NCBI GenBank assembly: GCA_003602285.1
Contig: QZVU01000004.1
Span: 62,001-126,000, forward strand
DNA length: 64,000 nt
Source of the DNA: Arthrobacter frigidicola
GTDB taxonomy: Bacteria; Actinomycetota; Actinomycetes; Actinomycetales; Micrococcaceae
Reading direction: 5' to 3'
A program made the translations under genes and the position numbers. Below, one piece after another: positions 40,754 to 49,266 of this stretch (the first letter of the stretch is position 1; each line of letters opens with the position of its first letter). The notes under the pieces were generated by a model. The model was not told the DNA's origin. It saw nothing but the letters and a program-made list of their open reading frames with translations, and ran no database searches.

Positions 40754-42907
40754 ATGGAACACGTGTCAACACTTGCGAAGGACCCCCGGAAGAGCGCGGA
40801 GTCCACGGAGAGCGGAACCGGCCCGGGCTTCCTCGCGGCGGCCGGAGTCCTCGTCGCGCTGGCCCTGCTGGCCGCGCTGCTGTTCTCCGGCGCCGCCGCC
40901 GCCCGCCAGCTGGGCGACCCCGGCGCGTTGACCCGCTGGGGGCTGCCCTTCGCCAAGGCGGCGAACAACCTTGGATCTGCCGGAACCATCGGTGCCCTCG
41001 TCTTCGCCGTCGTGATCCTGCCCCGGACCCTTGGCGGCGGCCGGCCCGGCCGCGACGGCGCCGCCCGGGCCGAACATCCCGCGTTCACCCGGGCACTGGC
41101 ACTCGCCTCGGCTGCGGCGGTGCTGTGGACCCTGGGCGCCCTCGGGGTGCTCGTGTTCACCTACTCCGACGCCGCGGGCCTCCCGCTGAGTTCCGGGGAG
41201 ACCTTCACCCAGGGCCTCGGCTCCTTCATCACAGACTTTGCGGCCGGCCGGGCGTGGACCGTTACCACTATTGTCGCCGCGGTAGTGGCAACTCTGACCT
41301 TCGGCGTGCGCTCCTCCGCCGGGCTCGGGGTGGCTGCCGTCCTGGCGCTGCTCGGGCTGCTTCCGGCAGCGCTCGTCGGACACGCGGCCAGCGGTGACGA
41401 CCACAACGCCGCCGTGAACTCCATCGCCCTGCACCTCGTCGGGGTGTGCCTGTGGTTCGGCGGCATCATCGTCCTTGCCGTCGTCGGCGGGCGCCTCGGC
41501 GGCTCCACCCTGCCGGTCCTCAAGCGGTTCTCGGCCCTGGCCGGGTTCGCCTTCGCCCTGGTGTTCCTCTCCGGGATCGTCAACGCCAGCCTGCGCGTCA
41601 CCGAACTGTCCCAGCTGAGCTCGGAGTGGGGGCTGCTCGTCACCTTCAAGGCCGTCGCCACGCTCCTGCTCGGGGGCATCGGCTGGATGCACCGGCAGTG
41701 GGTCATCCCGCAGCTCGAGGACCGGACCGGTTCGGCGGGGTCCCGGCTGAGTGCACGCCGGGTCCTGTGGCAGCTGGTCACCGTCGAACTGCTCATCATG
41801 GCCGCGGTATCCGGCGTGGCCGCGGCCCTGGGCCGGACCGCCCCGCCCCGCGGGGAGGAACTCGAGCCCAACGCCTCACCGGCGCGCATCCTCACCGGCT
41901 ACGACCTGCCGCCCGCCCCGACGGTGGCCCGCTGGTTCACCGAGTGGAGGCCGGACTGGCTGTGGATCGCCATCGCCCTCACCCTCGCCGTGGCCTACGT
42001 CCTCGGGATGGCCAAGCTGCGCCGCCGCGGGGACCGGTGGCCCGCGCTGCGGCTCGCCTGCTGGCTGGCGGGCCTCCTCCTCCTGACCTACTTCACCTCC
42101 GGCGCGCCGGCGGTCTACGGCATGGTCCTCTTCAGCGCCCACATGGTCGACCACATGGCCCTGACCATGGTGGTTCCGCTGTTCCTGGTGCTCGGGTCGC
42201 CGGTCACCCTGGCACTGAAGGCCCTGACCCCGCGCGGGGACGGCAGCCGGGGCATCCGGGAGTGGATCCTCGTCCTGATCCACTCGCGCTTCTCGCAGCT
42301 CGTCACCCACCCGCTGTTCGCCGCGGCGAACTTCGCCGGGTCGATTGTGATCTTCTACTACTCGCCGCTGTTCGGATTCGCCCTGCGCGAGCACGTCGGC
42401 CATGAGCTGATGATCACCCACTTCCTCATCACCGGGTACATCTTCGTCCTGACGATGGTGGGCACCGACCCCCTGCCCCGGCGGGCGCCCTTCCCGCTGC
42501 GCCTGCTGCTCCTGTTCGCCACGATGGCCTTCCACGCCTTCTTCGGCGTCGCGCTCACGGGCTCGGACTCGCTGCTCCAGGCGTCGTGGTTCGGCAGCAT
42601 GGGCCGGGACTGGGGCCCCTCAGCCCTCGAGGACCAGGCGATCGGTGGCGCGGTGACCTGGGGCATCGGGGAGGTGCCGACACTGCTGCTGGCCATCGGC
42701 GTCGCGATCATGTGGTCACGGACCGATGCACGCGACACCCGGCGCAAGGACCGGGCGGCAGACCGGAATAACGACGCCGACCTCGCCGCTTATAACAGTA
42801 TGTTCGCCGACCTCGCGGCGCGCGATAATGGCGGACGTGCCGCCGGCACCCCCACTCCGACCTCGCCCAGCCCCGCATCCCGACCGACGCCAGGAGCCTC
42901 TGAATGA
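40754..42907 (+). CDS. CopD-CtaG fusion: copper uptake and caa3 oxidase assembly membrane protein
   Basis: 717 residues and about sixteen membrane helices. The N-terminal half (to about 370) is CopD-like: HAASGDDHNAAVNSIALHLVGVCLWFGGIIVL and later a His-rich membrane loop. The C-terminal half is the caa3_CtaG domain: FSAHMVDHMALTMVVPLFLVLGSP and EHVGHELMITHFLITGYIF. The histidines suit copper delivery to the CuB site of cytochrome oxidase. The tail from 660 on is Thr/Pro/Ser-rich. ATG at 40754 lacks a clear ribosome site; a GTG at 40763 fits a leaderless start. Confidence 0.9.
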   Translation: MEHVSTLAKDPRKSAESTESGTGPGFLAAAGVLVALALLAALLFSGAAAARQLGDPGALTRWGLPFAKAANNLGSAGTIGALVFAVVILPRTLGGGRPGRDGAARAEHPAFTRALALASAAAVLWTLGALGVLVFTYSDAAGLPLSSGETFTQGLGSFITDFAAGRAWTVTTIVAAVVATLTFGVRSSAGLGVAAVLALLGLLPAALVGHAASGDDHNAAVNSIALHLVGVCLWFGGIIVLAVVGGRLGGSTLPVLKRFSALAGFAFALVFLSGIVNASLRVTELSQLSSEWGLLVTFKAVATLLLGGIGWMHRQWVIPQLEDRTGSAGSRLSARRVLWQLVTVELLIMAAVSGVAAALGRTAPPRGEELEPNASPARILTGYDLPPAPTVARWFTEWRPDWLWIAIALTLAVAYVLGMAKLRRRGDRWPALRLACWLAGLLLLTYFTSGAPAVYGMVLFSAHMVDHMALTMVVPLFLVLGSPVTLALKALTPRGDGSRGIREWILVLIHSRFSQLVTHPLFAAANFAGSIVIFYYSPLFGFALREHVGHELMITHFLITGYIFVLTMVGTDPLPRRAPFPLRLLLLFATMAFHAFFGVALTGSDSLLQASWFGSMGRDWGPSALEDQAIGGAVTWGIGEVPTLLLAIGVAIMWSRTDARDTRRKDRAADRNNDADLAAYNSMFADLAARDNGGRAAGTPTPTSPSPASRPTPGASE

Positions 42908-44877
42908 CCGAAACCCCGATCCGTACTTCCTACCGCGTGCGGGCCTCGGAACTGGCCGGCCGCAACTGGCTCAACACCGGAGGCAGGCAGCTGCGCCTCG
43001 AGGACCTGCGCGGCAAGATCGTCCTGCTCGACTTCTGGACCTTCTGCTGCATCAACTGCCTCCACGTCATCGACGAGCTGCGGCCCCTCGAGGAACGGTA
43101 TTCCGACGTCCTCGTCACGGTCGGCGTGCACTCCCCAAAATTCGAGCATGAGGCCGATCCGGTGGCACTGGCCGCGGCCGTTGAGCGCTACGACATCCAC
43201 CACCCGATCCTCGACGACCCGGACCTGCTCACCTGGCAGGCCTACACCGCCCGCGCCTGGCCCACCCTCGTCGTGATCGACCCCGAGGGCTACATCGTCG
43301 CCCACCTCTCCGGCGAGGGGCATGCGGCGGGCCTCGACTCGCTCGTCAGCGAACTCGTCGAAGAACACACGGCCAAGGGAACCCTGCACCGCGGCGACGG
43401 CCCCTACGTGCCCGCCGAAAGCACCGCGGGCACCCTGAAGTTCCCGGGCAAGCTCCTCCCGCTGCCCGCCAGCGGGACCTACCTCGCCGCGGACACCGGG
43501 CACCACCGCCTCGTCGAGCTCGAAGCGGACCTCACGACGGTACGCCGCGTCATCGGCGCCGGCACTAGGGGCGCCGCCGATGGCGGCGCCGACACCGCCC
43601 AGTTCAACGAACCGCAGGGCCTGGCCCTCCTGCCCGCGGACGCCGCCGAGCGCGCCGGCTACGACGTGGTCGTCGCCGACACCGTCAACCACCGCCTCCG
43701 CGGGATCTCCCTCAGCGACGGGACGGTCCGCACCCTGGCCGGGAACGGCGTGCAGCGGCTCCTGGACTCCGGAAACCACACCAAGCCCGGCCCGGAGCAC
43801 GCGGCCGCCGAAGCCGACCAGAACGACACGCCGCGGCTGCTCGACGCCCACCTCGGCACCGACGCCCTGAACATCTCCCTGTCCTCCCCCTGGGACGTCG
43901 TCTACTCCAGCGTCCTGGGCAGGGTGGTCATCGCGATGGCCGGCACCCACCAGATCTTCACCTTCGACCCGGACACCTCCAGCGTCGACATCCTCGCCGG
44001 CACCGGCCTCGAAGGCCTGCTCGACGGCGACGGGTCCACCGCCTGGTTCGCCCAGTCCTCCGGGCTGGCCGAGGACCGCGACGGCAACCTCTGGGTGGCC
44101 GACTCGGAAACCTCCTCCCTGCGCCGGCTGAGCGTCAGCCTGACCGGCAGCCGGCCCGCGGTCACGGTCGACACCCCCATCGGCACCGGCCTCTTCGACT
44201 TCGGGTTCCGGGACGGCGACGCCGGCCAGGCACGCCTGCAGCATCCCCTCGGCGTGACGGCCCTTCCCGACGGCTCGGTGGCCATCGCCGACACCTACAA
44301 CGGTGCCGTGCGCCGGTACGACCCGGCGACCGGGACGGTTTCCACCCTCGCCCGCGGGCTGGCCGAACCGTCCGACGTCGTTCTCGACGCCGCCCCCGAC
44401 GGCGGCGAGCCGCTGCTGCTCGTGGTCGAGTCCAACAAGCACCAGCTGGTGCGGCTGCCTATCCCCAAGGAGGCCCTGGCCGTCAACGAGGGCGCCTCGC
44501 AGAGCCAGCGCCCCAAGACCGCCGTTTCCAGCGGGCCGCTGGCGCTCACCGTCCGCTTCGCCGCGCCCAAGGGCCAGAAGCTCGACGATCGATGGGGGGA
44601 TCCCTCCCAGCTGAAGATCTCCGCCTCGCCCGAGAACCTCCTGGTGGCCGGGGCCGGAACGTCGGCGGGACTGACCCGGGAACTGCGCTTCTCGGAGGAG
44701 GTCCGGGAAGGGGTGCTCCACATCAGTGCCCGGGCGGCCGCGTGCGACGGCGAGCCCGGCGGAACGATCCCGGACCACGCCGCCTGCCACCTGTACCAGC
44801 AGGACTGGGGCATCCCGGTGGTGCTCGACGCCGCCGGTGGGGCCGAACTGGTGCTGGACCTGCGCGGGGTCAACTGA
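42904..44877 (+). CDS. Thioredoxin-like plus NHL-repeat protein (NHLRC2-type)
   Basis: 657 residues. Residues 30-160 are a thioredoxin-like domain with the CCINC motif (DFWTFCCINCLHV), then LVVIDPEGYIVAHLSGEGH. From 170 to about 520 an NHL beta-propeller follows, with repeats such as FNEPQGLALLP, LSSPWDVVY and LQHPLGVTALPDGSVAIADTYN. A beta-sandwich tail ends the protein. It overlaps the CopD-CtaG gene by ATGA, so it is translationally coupled, and a role in thiol or copper handling during oxidase assembly is plausible. No signal peptide is seen, so it should stay in the cytosol. Confidence 0.88.
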   Translation: MTETPIRTSYRVRASELAGRNWLNTGGRQLRLEDLRGKIVLLDFWTFCCINCLHVIDELRPLEERYSDVLVTVGVHSPKFEHEADPVALAAAVERYDIHHPILDDPDLLTWQAYTARAWPTLVVIDPEGYIVAHLSGEGHAAGLDSLVSELVEEHTAKGTLHRGDGPYVPAESTAGTLKFPGKLLPLPASGTYLAADTGHHRLVELEADLTTVRRVIGAGTRGAADGGADTAQFNEPQGLALLPADAAERAGYDVVVADTVNHRLRGISLSDGTVRTLAGNGVQRLLDSGNHTKPGPEHAAAEADQNDTPRLLDAHLGTDALNISLSSPWDVVYSSVLGRVVIAMAGTHQIFTFDPDTSSVDILAGTGLEGLLDGDGSTAWFAQSSGLAEDRDGNLWVADSETSSLRRLSVSLTGSRPAVTVDTPIGTGLFDFGFRDGDAGQARLQHPLGVTALPDGSVAIADTYNGAVRRYDPATGTVSTLARGLAEPSDVVLDAAPDGGEPLLLVVESNKHQLVRLPIPKEALAVNEGASQSQRPKTAVSSGPLALTVRFAAPKGQKLDDRWGDPSQLKISASPENLLVAGAGTSAGLTRELRFSEEVREGVLHISARAAACDGEPGGTIPDHAACHLYQQDWGIPVVLDAAGGAELVLDLRGVN

Positions 44878-44882
44878 GCGCA

Positions 44883-44915
44883 GCCTCCGGCGGGCCCTCC
44901 CGGGCCGCCGGAGGC
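44883..44915. terminator. Bidirectional terminator hairpin
   Basis: GCCTCCGGC and GCCGGAGGC with inner GGGCC/GGCC pairing between two convergent stops, at 44877 and 44917. Confidence 0.65.
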
Positions 44916-44916
44916 C

Positions 44917-45897
44917 TCAGTACTCGATCACGGGGGTGACGGTGACCATCGAGCCGTCGATCCGCAGCCGGGCCAGGAACTCAAACGGCCGCTTTTCCCT
45001 GACCTCGGAGATGGCGCCGCTGAACAGGTCCTGCAGCCGGGTCGACAGGGTGGCCGAGCCGGCGAGGGGCGCGATGACCCACTCGCCGTCGTGCGGGTCG
45101 ATCCGGACCGCCGGATAGTCGGTGATCGACCAGGAGATCTCCCCGGCCAGCCGCTGGCTGGTCTGGAAGTTGAACGGGCAGTTCGTGGGCTGAAAGACGG
45201 TCTGGGCCGCGCAGGCATCCAAAAAGGCCCGGATCTCGGCGTCCACCGCCTTCACGAGCTTCTCCGTCGCCGCAGCCGGAAGTGCCAGCTTCGGTGCAGC
45301 GGCCCGGTCGGTGACCGCGACGGCCTTCGCCGGCGCGGTGAAGAACTCGCCCTCGAAGCCCCCTTCGACCCGCACCGGGTACAGCGACGCGAAGCTCCCG
45401 CGGCCCTCGGGCAGCGCCACCCGGGCACCGTTCAGCTTGGCCTCGGCGAGGTTGGCGACGGAGAAATCCACGGTGGGAAGGGTCGACGGAACGAACTCCC
45501 AGGTCGAGAAGAAGAACCACTGCGTCCCGGTCTTCTCAAGGGGGAACCGGGTGGTGTGGTCGGCTCCGTCGATGCTGTAGGTCACCGGCACCTCGACGTG
45601 CCCGTTCGCGGTCTCCTCCGGGTCCTGCACCCGCACGTCCTCCACCGCCGCCGCGCCGCGGGCCAGGGCCGGCCCGTCGAGCAATGCCGCATCGGCCGTG
45701 GGCATCGACCCGTTGAGAATGCCCAGGGCCAGGCCGCCGTCCCCCTCCTTGAGCGCCGCGAGGTAGTCCCGCACCTGCTGCTGCGGCCCGTACACCCCGG
45801 CGTTGAGCACCACTACGGCCACGAAAAAACCCGCAACCGTCAGCAGGAGCGCCAGCAGCCAGGCTGACAGCACTCGGACGACGCGGGGGGTTTGCAC
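44917..45897 (-). CDS. Membrane-anchored extracytoplasmic hypothetical protein
   Basis: 326 residues, not recognised. One membrane helix (residues 9-31, VLSAWLLALLLTVAGFFVAVVVL) without a clear cleavage site anchors a 290-residue outer domain. That domain holds a DUF4878/NTF2-like opening (QQQVRDYLAALKEGDGGLALGIL) and two cysteines near residues 226 and 236 (DACAAQTVFQPTNCPF) that could form a disulfide. Many lipid-anchored actinobacterial proteins of similar plan exist. Monocistronic, between two hairpins. Confidence 0.7.
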   Translation of the reverse strand: MQTPRVVRVLSAWLLALLLTVAGFFVAVVVLNAGVYGPQQQVRDYLAALKEGDGGLALGILNGSMPTADAALLDGPALARGAAAVEDVRVQDPEETANGHVEVPVTYSIDGADHTTRFPLEKTGTQWFFFSTWEFVPSTLPTVDFSVANLAEAKLNGARVALPEGRGSFASLYPVRVEGGFEGEFFTAPAKAVAVTDRAAAPKLALPAAATEKLVKAVDAEIRAFLDACAAQTVFQPTNCPFNFQTSQRLAGEISWSITDYPAVRIDPHDGEWVIAPLAGSATLSTRLQDLFSGAISEVREKRPFEFLARLRIDGSMVTVTPVIEY

Positions 45898-45952
45898 GCT
45901 ACAACGTTACCCGCTGCCGGTGCGGGAACCCGCGGCGGTTAAGCGGTTGCGG

Positions 45953-45997
45953 ACGCCAGAACGCCGCCCCACCGGTGGCGGGGCGGCGTTCTGGCGT
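45953..45997. terminator. Strong terminator hairpin
   Basis: Perfect 18-base arms (ACGCCAGAACGCCGCCCC at 45953-45970 and its complement at 45980-45997) with a 9-base loop, lying just beyond the end of the sugar ABC importer operon on the minus strand. Confidence 0.85.
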
Positions 45998-46027
45998 GCT
46001 TCGGAGGCCGGGCCGGGCCGGCCCGGC

Positions 46028-47389
46028 TCAGCCGGCGGTGTGCTTGCCGCCCGCCGCAGTGGCGCCGCCGCGGGAGCTGCCGCCGGCGGACGCCCCCGCC
46101 GGCGCGCCGCCGCTGTTGCTGGAGGAGAATCCGGATGCGGTGCTGTGTCCGTCGCCCTGGGCGTTGGCGATCTCCTCGGCGCGTTCCTGGTTGGCCTCCT
46201 CGGTCAGGGCCGCACCGGCGGCCTCGTCACGGGTGAGGTTGTCCCCGGTCTCCGGGTCGAAGAGGTGCAGCTTGCGGGTGTCGAGCCAGATCTCCGCCTC
46301 CCGGCCGCCGCGGATCCGGCTCGCGGCATCGAGAGTCACGACAATCTGCGGCCGCAGTTCATCGGCGTCCATCTCGCGGGCCAGGTTGTTGAGCAGTTCC
46401 CGCACCTCCGGTGCCGGGTCGAAGTTGATGTACCCGTACTGCTCGTTGCCCAGCCACTCGGTGTGGGAGAGGGTGGCCCTGAAGGTGGAGCCGTGTCCGC
46501 GCTTGGAATCCTCGACGAGCTTCGCGTCCTCGAAGAACTCAGGACGCACCCCCACCAGCACCACCTTCTTCCCGGCCGCCTTCGCCGCCTTCTCGGCCGG
46601 GATGGCGATGTCACCGAGCGCGGTGCGGAGCACGTTGCCCTCGATGGTGGCGGGCAGGAAGTTCATCGACGGGGAACCGATAAACCCGGCCACGAACAGG
46701 TTGCGGGGCTGTTCGTAGAGCTCCCGCGGTGAGGCGATCTGCTGCAGTTCGCCCTTCTTGAGGACGGCCACGCGGTCCCCGAGGGTCATGGCCTCCGTCT
46801 GATCGTGCGTGACGTAGACGGAGGTGACCCCGAGCCGGCGCTGCATCTGCGAGATTTCCGAGCGCATCTGGCCGCGCAGCTTGGCGTCGAGGTTCGACAG
46901 CGGCTCGTCGAAGAGGAACGCGTCCGCCTGGCGTACGATCGCCCGGCCCATAGCCACCCGCTGCCGCTGGCCGCCCGAAAGGTTCGCCGGCTTGCGCTGC
47001 AGGTGGTCCGTGAGTTCCAGAGTCGAGGCCGCCTCGGTGACCAGCCTGTCGACCTCCTCATCGCTGTGCTTCCCCTTGGCAAGCCGCAGCGGGAAGGCGA
47101 TGTTCTCATAGACGGTCAGGTGCGGGTACAGGGCGTAGTTCTGGAACACCATCGCCAGGTTGCGGTCGCGGGGGGCCTTGTCGTTGACCCGGTTCCCGTC
47201 GATCAGCAGGTCGCCGTCGGTGATGTCCTCGAGTCCGACGATCATGCGCAGCAGCGTCGACTTGCCGCAGCCCGACGGGCCGACGAGGATGATGAACTCG
47301 CCGTCGGCGATGTCGATGCTGACGTCGTTGACGGCGGGGAAGCCGTCGCCGTACTTCTTGACGAGGTGGTTGAGTGTAATTGAAGCCAT
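46028..47389 (-). CDS. Sugar ABC importer ATPase (MsmK/UgpC/SugC type) with low-complexity tail
   Basis: 453 residues. Walker A GPSGCGKST, Q-loop, LSGGQRQR signature, Walker B FLFDEPLSNLD and H-loop VTHDQTEAM are all present, then an OB-fold/TOBE regulatory domain (residues 240-395). The last 55 residues are Ser/Gly/Ala-rich (GFSSSNSGGAPAGASAGG), unlike standard family members of about 370-380 residues. It powers the importer made by the three genes upstream on this strand, 30 bases after the second permease. MsmK-type ATPases can serve several importers. Confidence 0.9.
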   Translation of the reverse strand: MASITLNHLVKKYGDGFPAVNDVSIDIADGEFIILVGPSGCGKSTLLRMIVGLEDITDGDLLIDGNRVNDKAPRDRNLAMVFQNYALYPHLTVYENIAFPLRLAKGKHSDEEVDRLVTEAASTLELTDHLQRKPANLSGGQRQRVAMGRAIVRQADAFLFDEPLSNLDAKLRGQMRSEISQMQRRLGVTSVYVTHDQTEAMTLGDRVAVLKKGELQQIASPRELYEQPRNLFVAGFIGSPSMNFLPATIEGNVLRTALGDIAIPAEKAAKAAGKKVVLVGVRPEFFEDAKLVEDSKRGHGSTFRATLSHTEWLGNEQYGYINFDPAPEVRELLNNLAREMDADELRPQIVVTLDAASRIRGGREAEIWLDTRKLHLFDPETGDNLTRDEAAGAALTEEANQERAEEIANAQGDGHSTASGFSSSNSGGAPAGASAGGSSRGGATAAGGKHTAG

Positions 47390-47419
47390 GGGAGGTATTC
47401 CTTTTCTTGAACCGGGGCG

Positions 47420-48262
47420 TCAGCCCTTGACGGCGCCCTGAGTCAGGCCTGAAACAATTTGACGCTGGAACGCCAACACCAGCACGACGACGGGGATGGT
47501 GACGATGATGGCCGCCGCAGAGATCGCTCCGGTCGGCTCTTCGAACTGTGATGCGCCGGTGAAGAACGCGAGCGCCGCCGGCACCGGCCTCGCCGCCTCG
47601 GTGGAGGTCAGCGAGATGCCGTAGACGAAGTCGTTCCAGGCGATGAAGAACGCGATGATCGCCGTCGTGAAGACGCCCGGTGCGGCCAGCGGAACGATCG
47701 CCTTCCGGAACGCCTGCCACGTGGTGGCACCGTCGACCTGCGCCGCCTGCTCAAGCTCCCACGGAATCTGCCGGAAGAACGCGGCGAGCGTCCAGATGGA
47801 GATGGGAAGGGTCAGCGACAGGTACGGGATGATCAGGCCGGGCCAGGTGTCGTAAAGACCGATGGAGCGCCACAGGTTGAACAGCGGGGTCACGATCGAG
47901 ATGACCGGGAAGATGGAGACCGCCAGCGCGGTGGTCAGCACCAGTTTCTTCCCCGGGAAGTCCAGCCGTGCGATCGCATAGGCGCACAGGGTGGCCAGGA
48001 CGACGGCGATGAACGTCGCGATCAGGCAGATGCCGATCGAGTTGCGCAGCGCCGTGAGGAACAGCCCCTGGGCGTCGCCCACCAGGATCTGCTCATAGTT
48101 GCCGGTGGTCGCCTGCCCTGGCGAGGGCAGGAACTTTTGGTTCGTCAGGTCACTGGGTGCCTTGAACGAGGTGGCGAGGATGGAAGCCACCGGGAACAGG
48201 GCGTAGACAGCGACAAGCACGCTGACGATGCCCCACAGGACCTTCGATCGTGTACTTGTCAT
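47420..48262 (-). CDS. Sugar ABC transporter permease, MalG/SugB-like
   Basis: 280 residues, six membrane helices. The EAA loop is EQAAQVDGATTWQAFRKAIVPLAAPG. The ATG at 48262 shares one base with the upstream stop (TGATG), six bases after GGAGG; a GTG codon earlier is less likely. It pairs with the MalF-like permease and contacts the ATPase through the EAA loop. Confidence 0.92.
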   Translation of the reverse strand: MTSTRSKVLWGIVSVLVAVYALFPVASILATSFKAPSDLTNQKFLPSPGQATTGNYEQILVGDAQGLFLTALRNSIGICLIATFIAVVLATLCAYAIARLDFPGKKLVLTTALAVSIFPVISIVTPLFNLWRSIGLYDTWPGLIIPYLSLTLPISIWTLAAFFRQIPWELEQAAQVDGATTWQAFRKAIVPLAAPGVFTTAIIAFFIAWNDFVYGISLTSTEAARPVPAALAFFTGASQFEEPTGAISAAAIIVTIPVVVLVLAFQRQIVSGLTQGAVKG

Positions 48263-49266
48263 CACTTACCTCCCTGGGCCCCGGCGAGGTCCACCTTGAA
48301 CAGCTTGATGGCGATGAAGCAGATGATCAGGACGCATAGGAACAGCAGCACCGAGACCGCCGACCCCAGGCCGATCTCCAACCTGCTGATCGACTGCCGG
48401 TACGCCAGCAGCGAGAGCACCTCGGTGCCGTAGGCGCCGTTGGTCATGATGAACACATTGTCGAAGATCCGGAAGGCATCCAACGCCCGGAACAGCACCG
48501 CTACCATGATCGCGGCCTTCATGTTCGGGATGATGACCTTGCGCATCTGCTCCCACCAGGTGGCGCCGTCGACCTTGGCGGCCTCGGTCAGTTCGTCCGG
48601 AACCTGAGCCAGCCCGGCCAGCAGCAGCAGCGAGATGAACGGGGTGGTCTTCCAGATCTCCGAGGCCATGATGACGAACAGGGCCGTGGGGCCCTGGGCG
48701 AACCAGTTCAGGTCCGAGTCGATGCCCGGCAGCCAGGCGAACCAGCTGTTCACGTAGCCCGAGTTGATGTCGAAGGCGTAGAACCAGGCGAAGGCGGAAA
48801 CCACGGTGATGATGCCGTAGGGCACCAGGATCGCTGTGCGCAGCGGACCGCGCACCGCCTTGAGGGCCTTGTGCATCACCAAGGCGAGGGCGAAACCAAG
48901 AACGAGTTCGATCGCGACCGTGATGACGGTGATCAGGAGGGTGACGCCAAGGTCCTTCCACCACACGTTGTCGGTCAGGATGACGAGGTAATTGCCAAGT
49001 CCGATGAACTCCCGCTCCCCGGGTGCGGTGAGGCGGAACTGGAACAGTGACTCGTAGATGGCCTGGAGGATGGGGTACAGCGTCACCGCCAGCATGACGA
49101 TGAACGCCGGTCCGGCGAGCATCCAGCCCAGCCGGCGTTCGGCGCGGACGCGGTCGCTGTATTGGGCAGCGGCCTTCTTATCGGAGGGTCCCCCTGGCCC
49201 GACGCCCGGTGTTGTGTCCTGCTCAAGGTCGGGGCTGACGGGTCTTGCCGGTATTGCAGAAGTCAC
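48262..49266 (-). CDS. Sugar ABC transporter permease, MalF/SugA-like
   Basis: 334 residues. A 40-residue cytosolic lead precedes six helices. The EAA loop reads EAAKVDGATWWEQMRKVIIPNM. Start is a GTG overlapping the binding-protein stop by 4 bases (GTGA), with GGGGAG upstream. Together with the MalG-like subunit it forms the channel. Confidence 0.92.
   Translation of the reverse strand: MTSAIPARPVSPDLEQDTTPGVGPGGPSDKKAAAQYSDRVRAERRLGWMLAGPAFIVMLAVTLYPILQAIYESLFQFRLTAPGEREFIGLGNYLVILTDNVWWKDLGVTLLITVITVAIELVLGFALALVMHKALKAVRGPLRTAILVPYGIITVVSAFAWFYAFDINSGYVNSWFAWLPGIDSDLNWFAQGPTALFVIMASEIWKTTPFISLLLLAGLAQVPDELTEAAKVDGATWWEQMRKVIIPNMKAAIMVAVLFRALDAFRIFDNVFIMTNGAYGTEVLSLLAYRQSISRLEIGLGSAVSVLLFLCVLIICFIAIKLFKVDLAGAQGGK

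Noticed and set aside
42790-44790. Long minus-strand open frame opposite the thioredoxin-NHL gene
   Set aside because: Gly/Asp/Val-rich without motifs; the plus strand has NHL repeats and the CCINC motif, and third-position GC favours the plus frame.
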